Shown piece by piece: positions 15,847 through 24,988 of a stretch of 64,000 bases of DNA. The first letter of the stretch is position 1. Each line of letters opens with the position of its first letter. This DNA comes from Rhizobium sp. BK650 (GTDB lineage: Bacteria > Pseudomonadota > Alphaproteobacteria > Rhizobiales > Rhizobiaceae). The stretch lies in contig NZ_JACIBK010000020.1 in NCBI RefSeq assembly GCF_014195325.1, forward strand, positions 1 to 64,000, given 5' to 3'. The notes under the pieces are model-generated. The model saw only the letters and a list, made by a program, of their open reading frames with translations. It was not told where the DNA came from and did not search any database. A program made the translations under genes and the position numbers.

Positions 15847-17187
15847 ATGGCGCGAACCGACAAGATGAAACTCGGAACTTTCGTCTATACGTTCGGTTTT
15901 CATCCCGCCGCCTGGCTGCACCCCGGAAGCGACGTCAATGGCGCCAACGACTTCGCTCATCTGCTCGATATCGCCAAACGATCCGAAGCCGCCAAATTCG
16001 ATTTCATGTTCATGCCGGATTCGCCCGCCGCGGCCGTCGGCGATGCGAATGCGCTCGCCCGCACTCCGACCAAGATGAACCGTTTCGAACCCCTCTCGCT
16101 GCTTTCGGCTCTGGCGGTCACAACCGATAATCTCGGCCTCGTGGCGACGGTCTCCACGAGTTATTACGAGCCGTACAATGTTGCGCGCTTGTTCTCCTCG
16201 ATCGACCATCTGAGCGGGGGACGCGCCTGCTGGAATGTCGTCACCTCCGACCACGACGAAACCGGCTACAACTTCAACCGCGAGGGGCTCGACCCGCATG
16301 CGTTGCGATATGAGCGCGGCAACGAGTTCATCGACGTCGTGTTCGGTCTTTGGGACAGCTTCGAAGAAGGCGCGTTGGTTCTCGACCGTGAAACCGGCGT
16401 CTACTACGACAAGAGCAAACACCATACGCTCAATCACAAAGGCAAGCACTTTCAGGTCCGCGGCCCCCTCAACATCGCGCGAACGCCTCAGGGCCGCCCC
16501 GTCATCGCCCAGGCGGGCGGTTCAGAACCCGGAATGGACATGGCGGCACGCACTGCCGAGATCGTCTTCAGCCTCGCGTCCAATATCGAGCGCAACCGGG
16601 CCTTCTACGAGAACGTCAAGCGCCGGATGCCGGCCTATGGCCGCAATGCCGACGACCTGAAGATCATGCCTGGCGTCGTTATCAACGTCGGTGAGACCGA
16701 AGCCGAGGCAAAAGCGAAAGTGGATTATCTGATCGACAAGATGCATCCGGACGTGGGCCGGCTGATGCTCTCTGAGTTCCTTGAGGCTGATCTGCATGAC
16801 GTGGCCCTCGACCAGCCCTTTCCCATGGAGCGGCTGCCGGCAGCGCCGAAGGGGTCACGCGCTCTGTTCGACGAACTGGTCGATTTCGTCACCAGTGGCC
16901 ACACCGTCGGCGAACTCGTCCGACATTATGCCGAAAAACATACCGGAAACGGCATGACAGGCACACCGTCCCAGATTGCCGACTTCATGGAGGAATGGTT
17001 CGAGACGCGCGCTGCCGACGGCTTCATCCTGATGTTTCCGACCTTGCCGTCCAGTCTCGACGACTTCGTGCGGCTCGTCCTGCCCGAGCTTCGACGTCGC
17101 GGGCTGTTTCGTGAGGAATATGAAGGCAGAACCTTGCGGGAAAACCTCGGCCTCTCAACGCCGGCAAACCGCTTTGCCAAAACATGA
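15847..17187 (+). CDS. LLM-class flavin-dependent monooxygenase (NtaA/SnaA/DszA family)
   Basis: A 446-residue bacterial-luciferase-fold enzyme. Typical elements: MKLGTFVYTFGFHPAAWLHP, FDFMFMPDS, RFEPLSLLSALA, TSYYEPYNVARLFSSIDHLS, GRACWNVVTSDHDETGYNFN and GRPVIAQAGGSEPGMDMAA. Members use FMNH2 from a separate reductase to oxidise nitrilotriacetate, EDTA, dibenzothiophene sulfone, pristinamycin intermediates and other small molecules. The ATG at 15847 has an AGGAGAG Shine-Dalgarno. Its stop overlaps the flavin reductase start (ATGA), so the two make a coupled two-component system. Substrate not predictable from sequence; the neighbours point to an amino or guanidino compound. Confidence 0.88.
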   Translation: MARTDKMKLGTFVYTFGFHPAAWLHPGSDVNGANDFAHLLDIAKRSEAAKFDFMFMPDSPAAAVGDANALARTPTKMNRFEPLSLLSALAVTTDNLGLVATVSTSYYEPYNVARLFSSIDHLSGGRACWNVVTSDHDETGYNFNREGLDPHALRYERGNEFIDVVFGLWDSFEEGALVLDRETGVYYDKSKHHTLNHKGKHFQVRGPLNIARTPQGRPVIAQAGGSEPGMDMAARTAEIVFSLASNIERNRAFYENVKRRMPAYGRNADDLKIMPGVVINVGETEAEAKAKVDYLIDKMHPDVGRLMLSEFLEADLHDVALDQPFPMERLPAAPKGSRALFDELVDFVTSGHTVGELVRHYAEKHTGNGMTGTPSQIADFMEEWFETRAADGFILMFPTLPSSLDDFVRLVLPELRRRGLFREEYEGRTLRENLGLSTPANRFAKT

Positions 17188-17702
17188 GTGCTGAAACCTT
17201 GATCAGCGAAGCGGACTTCAAGCTTTCGATGCGCCATCTGGCAGGTGCTGTCACTGTGATCACCGTCGGCGACGGGGAGGACCGTACCGGCTTCACCGCG
17301 ACGTCGGTCTCTTCATTTTCGGCGGCGCCGCCCTCCGTCATCGTCAGCGTCAACCGTGCGTCTTCCTCTTGGCCAGTACTGCAGCGCTACGGCTGCTTCT
17401 GCATCAACGTGCTTGCCGCCGATCAGCAGACTGTGGCGCAATCCTTTGCCGGCCTTGATGGACGCAAAGGCGCCGAACGCTATGGCGATGCGGGCTGGTA
17501 TCGCCTGAAGACCGGCGCAGCCGTCCTTGAAAAGGCTCTTGCGGTGCTGGATTGCAGGCTTGAAGCCGCTTTCCACCATCATTCCCATGCAATTTTGATC
17601 GGGCATATCTGCGCCATCCAAATCCGAAAGAGCATAGGGCCGCTTCTCTATTGGCGCGGCAGCTATCATCAACTTCCGGCAGAGGCCGAGCCAGCGGTCT
17701 AG
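17184..17702 (+). CDS. Flavin reductase (HpaC/ActVB family), partner of the LLM monooxygenase
   Basis: A 172-residue NAD(P)H:flavin oxidoreductase. The family pattern is visible: FKLSMRHLAGAVTVITVG, GFTATSVSSFSAAPPSVIVS, FCINVLAADQ and HHSHAILIGHI, with RGSYH near the end. It supplies reduced FMN to the co-translated monooxygenase. Its 3' end overlaps the convergent aminotransferase by 4 bp, so nothing else can follow in this transcript without reading antisense. Confidence 0.9.
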   Translation: MSAETLISEADFKLSMRHLAGAVTVITVGDGEDRTGFTATSVSSFSAAPPSVIVSVNRASSSWPVLQRYGCFCINVLAADQQTVAQSFAGLDGRKGAERYGDAGWYRLKTGAAVLEKALAVLDCRLEAAFHHHSHAILIGHICAIQIRKSIGPLLYWRGSYHQLPAEAEPAV

Positions 17703-18862
17703 AAGAGCCGGTCCGACAGTAGGCCTATCGATGCGACATCCGCATTGGCAAAGGCAAGCCTGAGGTAACGTTCCTGTCCTTCGCCAAAATAGGCGCCGGG
17801 CAAAGAAACGATGCCGGATTCGCTGGCGAGTTTTTCCGCCACCTCGGAAGAGGATCGATCGGTGAAAGGGTGGCGAACAAAGGCGAAATAGGCGCCGATC
17901 GCGCCAATCTCCCAGCCTGGCAGCTTGGACACGACCAGCCTCAGCGCGTCCGCCCGGCGAGCGATCTCGGCACGGTTTCCGGCCCGCCAGTCGGCGAGCA
18001 ACGGAATAGCCGCTGCAACGGCGATCTGAGCCGAACGCGGTGCGCAGATCTGCATGTTGTCCATCACTTTCGCGATCTCGGCGACGAGTTTGGGTCCTGC
18101 CGTGATCGCACCCAGCCTGTGACCGGGAATGCAGAAGGATTTCGAGAAGCTATAGAGAAGAACGAGCGTGTCCTCCCAACCCGGCTCGGACAGTAGAGAG
18201 TGCGGGCGTCCGTGCTCGGCGCCGAGAAAATCGCGATAGGTCTCATCGACGATCAGCCAGGCGCCATATTTCCGGCAGAGAACGAAAAGCTCATGAAGCA
18301 ACTCCGGCGGATACACGGCGCCGGTCGGATTGTTGGGTGTGACGACCGTCAGAACCTTGGCGCCGGCCGCCAGTGCCGCCTCGGCCGAACGCCGATCGGG
18401 AAAAAACCCATTGGCGGGATCGCAGTCGACCAATCGCCGCCCGATCCCCAGCATCGACAGCGTCGTGTCATGATTGAAATAGAAGGGATTGGTGAGGGCG
18501 ACGCTATCGCCCGCGCCAGCAAGCGCGATCGCGGCACACATGAACGCCTGATTGCAGCCGGCGGTTATGTGGATATTGCCGGCGGAAATGGCGGCGCCGT
18601 AAAGCTCGCCGACATGGGCAGCGTAGGCCTCGCGCAATAGGGGCTCGCCCTCGATCGGCCCGTATCCCGTCATCGCCTGTTGTCCGGCCGTCTCGGAAAG
18701 AAGCCGCAGCATCTCCGGATGCGCGGGATAGCCGGGCACGGCTTGCGACAGGTCGATGAGTGGCCCCTTCAGCCCTTTGTACTGACGGCCCCAGGCGACG
18801 ACGGAAGGAATAGGCGGGGCAGAAAGGCGGGAAACGAGTAAATTGGATTTTGCAGCGGTCAT
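17699..18862 (-). CDS. Class I/II PLP-dependent aminotransferase
   Basis: A 387-residue fold-type I aminotransferase: substrate-domain PGYPAHPEML, GYGPIEGEPLLREAYAAHV, TAGCNQAFMCAA, TPNNPTGAVYPP, the PLP-phenol-binding VDETYRDFL and the PLP lysine in YSFSKSFCIPGHRLG (K241). It transfers the amino group of an amino acid to a keto acid. It is divergent from the ureohydrolase with a 90-bp promoter region and convergent with the flavin reductase. In the arginine transaminase pathway (AruH) an enzyme of this superfamily makes 2-ketoarginine, later yielding 4-guanidinobutyrate for a ureohydrolase; the pairing here hints at a similar logic but is not proof. Confidence 0.88.
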   Translation of the reverse strand: MTAAKSNLLVSRLSAPPIPSVVAWGRQYKGLKGPLIDLSQAVPGYPAHPEMLRLLSETAGQQAMTGYGPIEGEPLLREAYAAHVGELYGAAISAGNIHITAGCNQAFMCAAIALAGAGDSVALTNPFYFNHDTTLSMLGIGRRLVDCDPANGFFPDRRSAEAALAAGAKVLTVVTPNNPTGAVYPPELLHELFVLCRKYGAWLIVDETYRDFLGAEHGRPHSLLSEPGWEDTLVLLYSFSKSFCIPGHRLGAITAGPKLVAEIAKVMDNMQICAPRSAQIAVAAAIPLLADWRAGNRAEIARRADALRLVVSKLPGWEIGAIGAYFAFVRHPFTDRSSSEVAEKLASESGIVSLPGAYFGEGQERYLRLAFANADVASIGLLSDRLF

Positions 18863-18952
18863 AACGATTTCTCTTTGATCCCGATTGCTACAACGATACC
18901 AATGGCTTTCTCAACCTCTTTGTTGGGCGAGACGAAGTTGAAGCGGAGACGC

Positions 18953-20014
18953 ATGCCGATGGTGTGGGATAAAATGCGGCTTGAGCAGCTGCGCGCCGAA
19001 TTTGCCGATACCAATGGCGGCGAGATTTCCGATGAGAAGTTTCGGAAAGTGGCGGAGAAGATCATCTCCAAAAATGGCACGAGACTGGCGCCATATTCTG
19101 GAGTGCCAACTTTTCTCAGCGCACCCTACATGCAGGTGGCCGCCGAAGAGCCGGACTTCGGCAATCTGCAGGTTGCAATCACCGGTATCCCGATGGATCT
19201 GGGCGTCACCAATCGTCCAGGCTCCCGTTTTGGACCGCGCGCCCTTCGCGCCATCGAGAGGATCGGACCATATAATCACGTTCTCGGCACGGCCCCGGTT
19301 TTCGATCTTCGGGTCGCCGACATCGGCGACGTACCGTTCCAGAGCCGTTACCGGCTGGAGCTCAGCCACGACGACATCGAAAAGCGCATTGGCCAAATTG
19401 TCGATGCCGGCGTCGCACCGCTTTCCGTCGGAGGCGATCATTCCATCACCCATCCAATTTTGAAGGCGGTCGGCCGCCATCAGCCGGTTGGCCTCATCCA
19501 TATCGATGCCCATTGCGACACAAGCGGCGCCTTCGATCAGACGAAGTTTCATCACGGCGGGCCATTCCGCAATGCTGTGCTGGACGGCGTGCTCGATCCG
19601 ACGAGGACGATCCAGATCGGCATCCGCGGCTCGGCGGAATATTTATGGGAATTCTCGTATAAGTCGGGAATGACCGTGATCCACGCAGAGGAGATCAGCG
19701 AAATGGGGATCGCGGCCGTCATCGCCAAGGCCAAGGCGATCGTCGGCGACGGCCCGACCTATCTCTCCTTCGATGTCGACAGCCTCGATCCGAGTTTTGC
19801 GCCCGGCACCGGCACGCCCGAGATCGGTGGATTGACCACGCGTGAAGTCCTTGAACTGATAAGAGGGCTGAAAGGGGTAAACCTGGTGGGTGGCGACGTC
19901 GTCGAAGTTGCCCCGCAATATGATGCGACGACCAACACAGCGCATGCCGCGGCCCAGGTGCTTTTTGAAGTTCTGAGCCTGATGGTGTTCAGCCCATCGA
20001 TCGGGAAACGCTGA
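18953..20014 (+). CDS. Ureohydrolase, agmatinase/guanidinobutyrase family
   Basis: A 353-residue arginase-superfamily protein with all binuclear metal motifs: SVGGDHSI, HIDAHCDT, SFDVDSLDP and GGDVVEVAP. These enzymes hydrolyse a guanidino group to urea and an amine. The N-terminal extension (RAEFADTNGGEISDEKFRKV) and GVPTFLSAPY resemble agmatinase-type proteins rather than true arginases. ATG at 18953 is favoured by GGAG four bases before; the open frame extends to 18875 without a ribosome site. Whether the substrate is agmatine, guanidinobutyrate, guanidinopropionate or guanidine itself cannot be told by eye. Confidence 0.88.
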   Translation: MPMVWDKMRLEQLRAEFADTNGGEISDEKFRKVAEKIISKNGTRLAPYSGVPTFLSAPYMQVAAEEPDFGNLQVAITGIPMDLGVTNRPGSRFGPRALRAIERIGPYNHVLGTAPVFDLRVADIGDVPFQSRYRLELSHDDIEKRIGQIVDAGVAPLSVGGDHSITHPILKAVGRHQPVGLIHIDAHCDTSGAFDQTKFHHGGPFRNAVLDGVLDPTRTIQIGIRGSAEYLWEFSYKSGMTVIHAEEISEMGIAAVIAKAKAIVGDGPTYLSFDVDSLDPSFAPGTGTPEIGGLTTREVLELIRGLKGVNLVGGDVVEVAPQYDATTNTAHAAAQVLFEVLSLMVFSPSIGKR

Positions 20015-20082
20015 ACTCCCAAATCTTCAACTTCTGCGACCGAGTTGCGACAGAGCGGCGAACATGAAGGAGGAGCGCCAGG

Positions 20083-20708
20083 ATGAGCACTGACCGGGAG
20101 ACCGTGCGGTCCTATGATGCGGTCGCGAAGGAGTACGCGGCCGAGGCGGCGGCGATGCCCGAATGGGTCGCAATAGAGATTGATGCGTTCGTGACCGAGC
20201 TGGGTGGCTCCGGCAGGGTGCTGGAGATCGGAAGCGGTGGCGGGCGAGATGCAGTTCAGCTTGAGACGCGCGGGATTAGCGTTCGGCGCACCGACATTTC
20301 GAAGGTTTCGTCGAACTGCTTCGCGAAAATGGTTTCCAGGCCGATTTGTTGGACCCGCTCACCGACGACTTGGCCGACCCGCAGCGTCCCGGTACGCCTT
20401 ACGACGGGATCTGGGCCTGTGCCTGCCTGATTCACGTTGCGCGCGAGGATTTCGGCACGGTACTTGGACGGCTTGCCCAGGCGACCCGGAGCGGTGGCCG
20501 GCTGCACGCGTCGGTTAGAGAGGGCGAAGGCAAGGATTTATCCACACACGGGAGTGCTTCAGCGCCGCGGCGTTACGTCGAGACATATTGGCGTGAGCCT
20601 GCGCTGCGGTCCGAACTCGCAAAGGCCGGCTGGATCGTCAGCGAGATACGTCGGTACGTCCGAAAGCCGCGTGAGCAGTGGCTGAGCGTTCGGGCGATTC
20701 GGGCGTGA
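20083..20708 (+). pseudogene. Class I SAM-dependent methyltransferase, frameshifted
   Basis: Two overlapping frames encode halves of one protein. The first (from ATG 20083, preceded by GGAGCG) has SYDAVAKEYAAEA and the SAM-binding VLEIGSGGGRDAVQLETRG ending in RRTDIS. The second continues in the +3 frame from about 20304 with GFVELLRENGFQADLLDPL, YDGIWACACLIHVARED, and the C-terminal YVETYWREPALRSELAKAGW. The best join is at 20301-20308, where one extra base would restore the expected D-I-S-K-G-F-V. So either a 1-bp deletion broke the gene or the base is a sequencing error. Apart from that the sequence is undamaged, so decay is recent if real. Confidence 0.82.
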
Positions 20709-20982
20709 CCGCCCAGCCCCTGCGGAAATGGGTAATTAGGAGCGCAAAGCTCTTGCGCGGATACCAACTCTCGGCACCATATTTATCTCGCCACTTTCCA
20801 ATCAAATCAGCCGCTAGGCTTTCGAAGCGGAAGGCGCCTAGCTATGCGCCGCGATGTCCAGATCATCGTCAATCTCGGTGAAGCTGCCTCGTCTGCGGGA
20901 GCTTTCTTGACAATCGCATGGTAGCCAACGGCGGGCGGATGGAGGCACGCAAAATTCCAGCTGCGACCGAGATCGACGGATT

Positions 20983-21903
20983 TTACAGTGCCTTGTTCGC
21001 GGCCATGGGGGCGGCCCAGGTCCCGAGCAGCATGCTCATGAAGCGTTCGGCTGCTGGCGAAAGCGATCCGTTTCGCCTCCGGACAACGCCGATGGTCCGC
21101 GAAATCTCAGGATTGCGGATAGGCCTTGTGACAAGAAAAGGATGATCCCCCTGAGGCGTCGCCATCTTCGGAAGCACTGAGATGCCGAGGCCCGCCTCGA
21201 CGAGACCAAGCGAGGTTGAAAGATGCGTCACCTCGTAGAACCAGTTAAGTTTGATGCTCGATTTCGCCAATGCCGCATCCAGAAGGGTTCGGTTGGCACT
21301 GGAGCGGTGCACAGTAATCAGATGATAGGGCTCCAGATCTCCCCACCCAACGTCGTCCTTCATCGCTAGTGGATGATCGCTGCGCGCGGCTAGAACGAAA
21401 GGGTCCTCGACAAGCCGTTCGAAAACCAGATCGCTATCTGAGCTTCCCATGATGTTGATGCCAAATTCAACCTCCCCCCGAGCAACAGCCTGCAAGGCAT
21501 CGGTGGCGGTCAGGTCCAGAATCCTGAAGCGGATGTGCGGATACTCGATATTGAACTGACGAATGACCGAAGGAAGAAAGTAAAAGGCTGCCGTCGGCAC
21601 GCAAGCAATGGTTACGAGGCCGCCGCGGCTGCCACCCAGCTCGCGCATCGCAAAGAGAGAGCCATCGAACTCCTCGAGCATGCGCTGAATAAGCGGTACC
21701 AGTCCAACCCCGAGGGCGGTGGCTGCGACATGACGTGTCGTTCGTTCGAGCAACGGAGCCCCGATTGCTTGCTCCAACTTTTGGATGCGCCGGCTGAGCG
21801 CCGGCTGCGACATGTTTAATTGATCCGCAGCCCGATTGAAGCTCTGCAGCTCCACGACTGAAAGGAAAGCGCGCAGATCAAGTATTTCGCAATTGATGTT
21901 CAT
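20983..21903 (-). CDS. LysR-family transcriptional regulator
   Basis: A 306-residue LTTR with the standard N-terminus LRAFLSVVELQSFNRAADQLNM followed by SQPALSRRIQKLEQAIGAPL. It is divergent from the PrpF-type gene with 107 bp between, where a 9-bp direct repeat CATTTCACA occurs at 21901-21909 and 21929-21937. It presumably activates the prpF-like/ABC operon in response to its substrate. Confidence 0.9.
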   Translation of the reverse strand: MNINCEILDLRAFLSVVELQSFNRAADQLNMSQPALSRRIQKLEQAIGAPLLERTTRHVAATALGVGLVPLIQRMLEEFDGSLFAMRELGGSRGGLVTIACVPTAAFYFLPSVIRQFNIEYPHIRFRILDLTATDALQAVARGEVEFGINIMGSSDSDLVFERLVEDPFVLAARSDHPLAMKDDVGWGDLEPYHLITVHRSSANRTLLDAALAKSSIKLNWFYEVTHLSTSLGLVEAGLGISVLPKMATPQGDHPFLVTRPIRNPEISRTIGVVRRRNGSLSPAAERFMSMLLGTWAAPMAANKAL

Positions 21904-22010
21904 TTCACATCAATACCCTCGTTATTAGCATTTCACAAATAAATCTTTATTCCGATAATGACAACAACTGACGAGATTGATACGGACCAAACATCATTAC
22001 CGGGGTTTCG

Positions 22011-23093
22011 ATGAACGATCTGCTTTCCATTCCATGTGTCCTGATGCGCGGCGGCACTTCGAAAGGGCCTTTCTTTCTCGCCTCCGATCTTCCGAGCGAT
22101 CCATCATCGCGCGACCAGATTCTTCTTTCGGTGATGGGTTCGGGCCACCCCCTCCAGATCGATGGGATAGGCGGCGGAAACCCGATAACCAGTAAGGTGG
22201 CAATCGTCGGGAAGAGTACCGTCCCCGACGCTGACGTCGACTACCTTTTCGCCCAGGTGCGCGTCGATCAGCAGATCGTCGATACTTCACCCAATTGCGG
22301 CAACATGCTTGCGGCGGTGGGACCCTTCGCCATCGAAGCCGGCCTTGCCGCCGTTTGTGGCGAGACGACAATCGTGCGGATTAACAATGTCAACACGGGC
22401 AAGATGATTGAGGCGGAGGTGCCCACTCCTGAGGGACGCGTCGCATACATGGGTGACGCCGCCATCGACGGTGTGCCTGGACGGGCAGCGCCGATCGCCT
22501 TGACGTTCATGGACGCGGCTGGCGCCAGGACCGGCCGGCTCTTTCCCACGGGCAATGCAATCGACACCATAGACGGTGTGGACGTAACGTGCATCGACTG
22601 TGCCATGCCAATGATCCTCATGGAAGCCCAATCACTCGGTGTGAGCGGCTATGAAACATCTGCCGAACTGAACCGGAATTCAGCCCTGCTGCAGCAAATG
22701 GAAGCAGTTCGTCTCAGCGCCGGCGAGCGGATGGGCATGGGTGATGTACGCGACCAGGTGACCCCGAAGCCCGTCCTAATCTCGAAGCCGAAAAAAGACG
22801 GCGCACTCAATGTGCGCTATTTCATGCCCCATGAGTGCCATCCGTCGCTTGCAACGACGGGAGCGGTCGGGATTGCGACTGCGTGCATCAATGAGGGAAC
22901 GGTTGCCTCGCGCCTTGTCGGCCTGCAAGAGCCGCCCATCATCCTCTCGCTTGAACACCCGAGCGGACGTTTGGACGTCAAACTCCAACACCGCGACGGC
23001 AAGGTCGTCGCGGGCATTCTGAGGACCGCCAGGCGGCTCTTCGAAGGCCGCGTCTTCGCCAGGCCAGTCAAAAATCTGATTTGTGCTGCATAA
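22011..23093 (+). CDS. PrpF-family isomerase / 4-oxalomesaconate tautomerase-like protein
   Basis: A 360-residue PrpF (AcnD-accessory) family protein, with the signature PCVLMRGGTSKGPFFLASDL at the N-terminus, IDGIGGGNPITSKVAIV, DTSPNCGNMLAAVGPFAIE (the Cys is the general acid/base in related enzymes) and HECHPSLATTGAVGIA. Family members isomerise 2-methylaconitate (PrpF) or tautomerise 4-oxalomesaconate in gallate breakdown (GalD). No aconitase-like or hydratase gene lies beside it. The transcript continues into an ABC importer, so the likely role is turning over an imported unsaturated tricarboxylic or aromatic-derived acid. Confidence 0.85.
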   Translation: MNDLLSIPCVLMRGGTSKGPFFLASDLPSDPSSRDQILLSVMGSGHPLQIDGIGGGNPITSKVAIVGKSTVPDADVDYLFAQVRVDQQIVDTSPNCGNMLAAVGPFAIEAGLAAVCGETTIVRINNVNTGKMIEAEVPTPEGRVAYMGDAAIDGVPGRAAPIALTFMDAAGARTGRLFPTGNAIDTIDGVDVTCIDCAMPMILMEAQSLGVSGYETSAELNRNSALLQQMEAVRLSAGERMGMGDVRDQVTPKPVLISKPKKDGALNVRYFMPHECHPSLATTGAVGIATACINEGTVASRLVGLQEPPIILSLEHPSGRLDVKLQHRDGKVVAGILRTARRLFEGRVFARPVKNLICAA

Positions 23094-23141
23094 TCTGTCA
23101 ATCTACCGGCACTGGGAGAGTGCCTCAACGGAGGAAAGAAC

Positions 23142-24143
23142 ATGAAGAAGCTCATCTTGGCACTCGCCGCAACCGTGGTTTTCGCGGGGTCTGCTTACGC
23201 CGAGTCCGTGCGGATCAGCGTCGGCTCCTATAACCTGAACAACCTGCCGTTTCCCGTGGCCCAGGGCCTAGGCCTTTACAAGCAGGAGGGCCTGGACGTC
23301 ACGGTCGAAAATTTCGCATCCGGCGGCTCAAAGACGCTCCAGGCGCTTGTTGCCGGCTCAACGGATGTGGCGGTCGGCTTCTACGACCACACGATCCAGA
23401 TGCAGTCTCAGCGCAAGGATGTGGTCGCATTTGTGGAGTTGGCCCGCAATTCGGGTCTCGTCCTTGCAGGCGGCAAGAACTCTACGTTCGATCCAGCCAA
23501 GCCCGAAACCATCAAGGGTGCGAAGATTGGGATCACGGCGCCCGGTTCGTCTTCAGATTTCTTCGTTCGCTACTATCTGCAGCGCCACAAGATCTCGGCA
23601 GATGAGGTCTCGATCATTGGTGTCGGCTCCGGATCGGCCGCCGTCGCCGCGCTGGAACAGGGAAAGATCGACCTGCTCGTCAACTACGACCCGGCTGCGA
23701 CGTTCGTCGTCGAAAAGGGTGTGGGAAAAATACTGATCGACGCAAGAAACGACGAAGGCGCAAAGGAGATCTATGGGGGCCTCTATCCGACCTCAGTCCT
23801 TTACGCGACACAATCCTACATCTCCGACAATCCGCAGACGATCCAGAAGGTCACGAACGCCACGGTGAAGGCGTTGGAATGGATGAAGAACCACACCGCT
23901 GCGGAGATCGTCGAGAAGCTGCCTCCCGAGTTCATTTCCGGCGACAAGGAAACCTACGTGAAGGCCCTCGAGAACGCCCGCGCGATCTTCTCGACCGATG
24001 GAACGCTCAGCGAAGACGACATCAAAACTCCTCTTGCCGTCCTCCAATCCTTTAACGAGAAGGTCGCCACTGCAAAAATCGACCTGAGCAAAACCTACAC
24101 CAACGAGTTTGTATCCAAGGTGTCCAAAGCGGCATCGAACTGA
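23142..24143 (+). CDS. ABC transporter substrate-binding protein, SsuA/TauA/NMT1 type
   Basis: A 333-residue exported protein. Signal peptide MKKLILALAATVVFAGSAYA; the mature part has FPVAQGLGLYKQEGLDVTVE, ASGGSKTLQALVAGSTDVAV and IGITAPGSSSDFFVRYYLQ, typical of the sulfonate/nitrate/thiamine-precursor (NMT1/THI5) binding proteins. A good Shine-Dalgarno (GGAGGAAAG) precedes the ATG. It is followed after 11 bp by the ATPase gene. Ligand uncertain; the linked PrpF-type enzyme suggests an organic acid rather than a sulfonate. Confidence 0.88.
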   Translation: MKKLILALAATVVFAGSAYAESVRISVGSYNLNNLPFPVAQGLGLYKQEGLDVTVENFASGGSKTLQALVAGSTDVAVGFYDHTIQMQSQRKDVVAFVELARNSGLVLAGGKNSTFDPAKPETIKGAKIGITAPGSSSDFFVRYYLQRHKISADEVSIIGVGSGSAAVAALEQGKIDLLVNYDPAATFVVEKGVGKILIDARNDEGAKEIYGGLYPTSVLYATQSYISDNPQTIQKVTNATVKALEWMKNHTAAEIVEKLPPEFISGDKETYVKALENARAIFSTDGTLSEDDIKTPLAVLQSFNEKVATAKIDLSKTYTNEFVSKVSKAASN

Positions 24144-24154
24144 GGGAGGTTAAA

Positions 24155-24988
24155 ATGACCGTGGCGGCCTTCAAGCCAACCATGCAAACGCCGCAGCTGG
24201 CGCCCGCAGCACGAGGAATGGTGTCGATCGAGAATGTCACCATGGCCTTTGGATCCTTCGTCGCCGTTCAGGACGTCAACCTGAACGTCGCCGACGGAGA
24301 ATTTGTCGCGATCGTCGGCCCGACGGGTTGCGGAAAGAGCACGATCCTCAACGCGATCGCGGGATTGCTCAAGCCGGCGCAGGGCAGCGTCATGATCGAC
24401 GGCAAGCCAGTTGCCGGGGTTCAGAACGATATCGGCTATCTCTTTCAGCAGGATGCGTTGCTGCCCTGGAAGACCGCTATCGAGAACGTCGAGCTTGGCC
24501 CGATGTTCCAGGGAACGGGCGCAAGAGACCGGCGCGAGCAATCCTTGCAGTGGCTTGCCAAAGTGGGGCTGAAGGGCTTCGAAGATCGTTATCCGCACCA
24601 GCTTTCTGGCGGGCAGCGCAAACGCGTGCAGATGGCCCAGGCTCTGATCACCGGCCCGAAAGTGATCTTGATGGACGAGCCCTTTTCGGCTCTCGACATT
24701 CACACACGGCATCTGATGCAGAACGAGCTCCTTCGCCTCTGGCAGGAGGAGCGCCGCGCCGTCGTGCTCATCACCCACGATCTTGAGGAGGCGATCGCTC
24801 TCGGCGACCGTGTCGTCGTACTGGCAGCCGGGCCGCGTTCGCGCGTAATCGACAGCTTCCCGGTCGGCCTCGAGCGTCCACGAGATGTCGCGGAAATCAA
24901 GCTCGATCCGAGGTTCACAGACCTTTATCGCAACATCTGGGCTTCCCTGCGTGGCGAAGTGGAGAAAAGCTATGCACGCCATGACTGA
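24155..24988 (+). CDS. ABC transporter ATP-binding protein, SsuB/TauB type
   Basis: A 277-residue ATPase: Walker A GPTGCGKST, Q-loop FQQDALLPWK (typical of the nitrate/sulfonate/taurine group), signature LSGGQRKRVQMAQAL, Walker B VILMDEPFSALD and H-loop LITHDLEEAI. The stretch FQQDALLPW places it in the TauB/SsuB/NrtD group. Its end overlaps the permease start by 17 bp. Confidence 0.92.
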   Translation: MTVAAFKPTMQTPQLAPAARGMVSIENVTMAFGSFVAVQDVNLNVADGEFVAIVGPTGCGKSTILNAIAGLLKPAQGSVMIDGKPVAGVQNDIGYLFQQDALLPWKTAIENVELGPMFQGTGARDRREQSLQWLAKVGLKGFEDRYPHQLSGGQRKRVQMAQALITGPKVILMDEPFSALDIHTRHLMQNELLRLWQEERRAVVLITHDLEEAIALGDRVVVLAAGPRSRVIDSFPVGLERPRDVAEIKLDPRFTDLYRNIWASLRGEVEKSYARHD

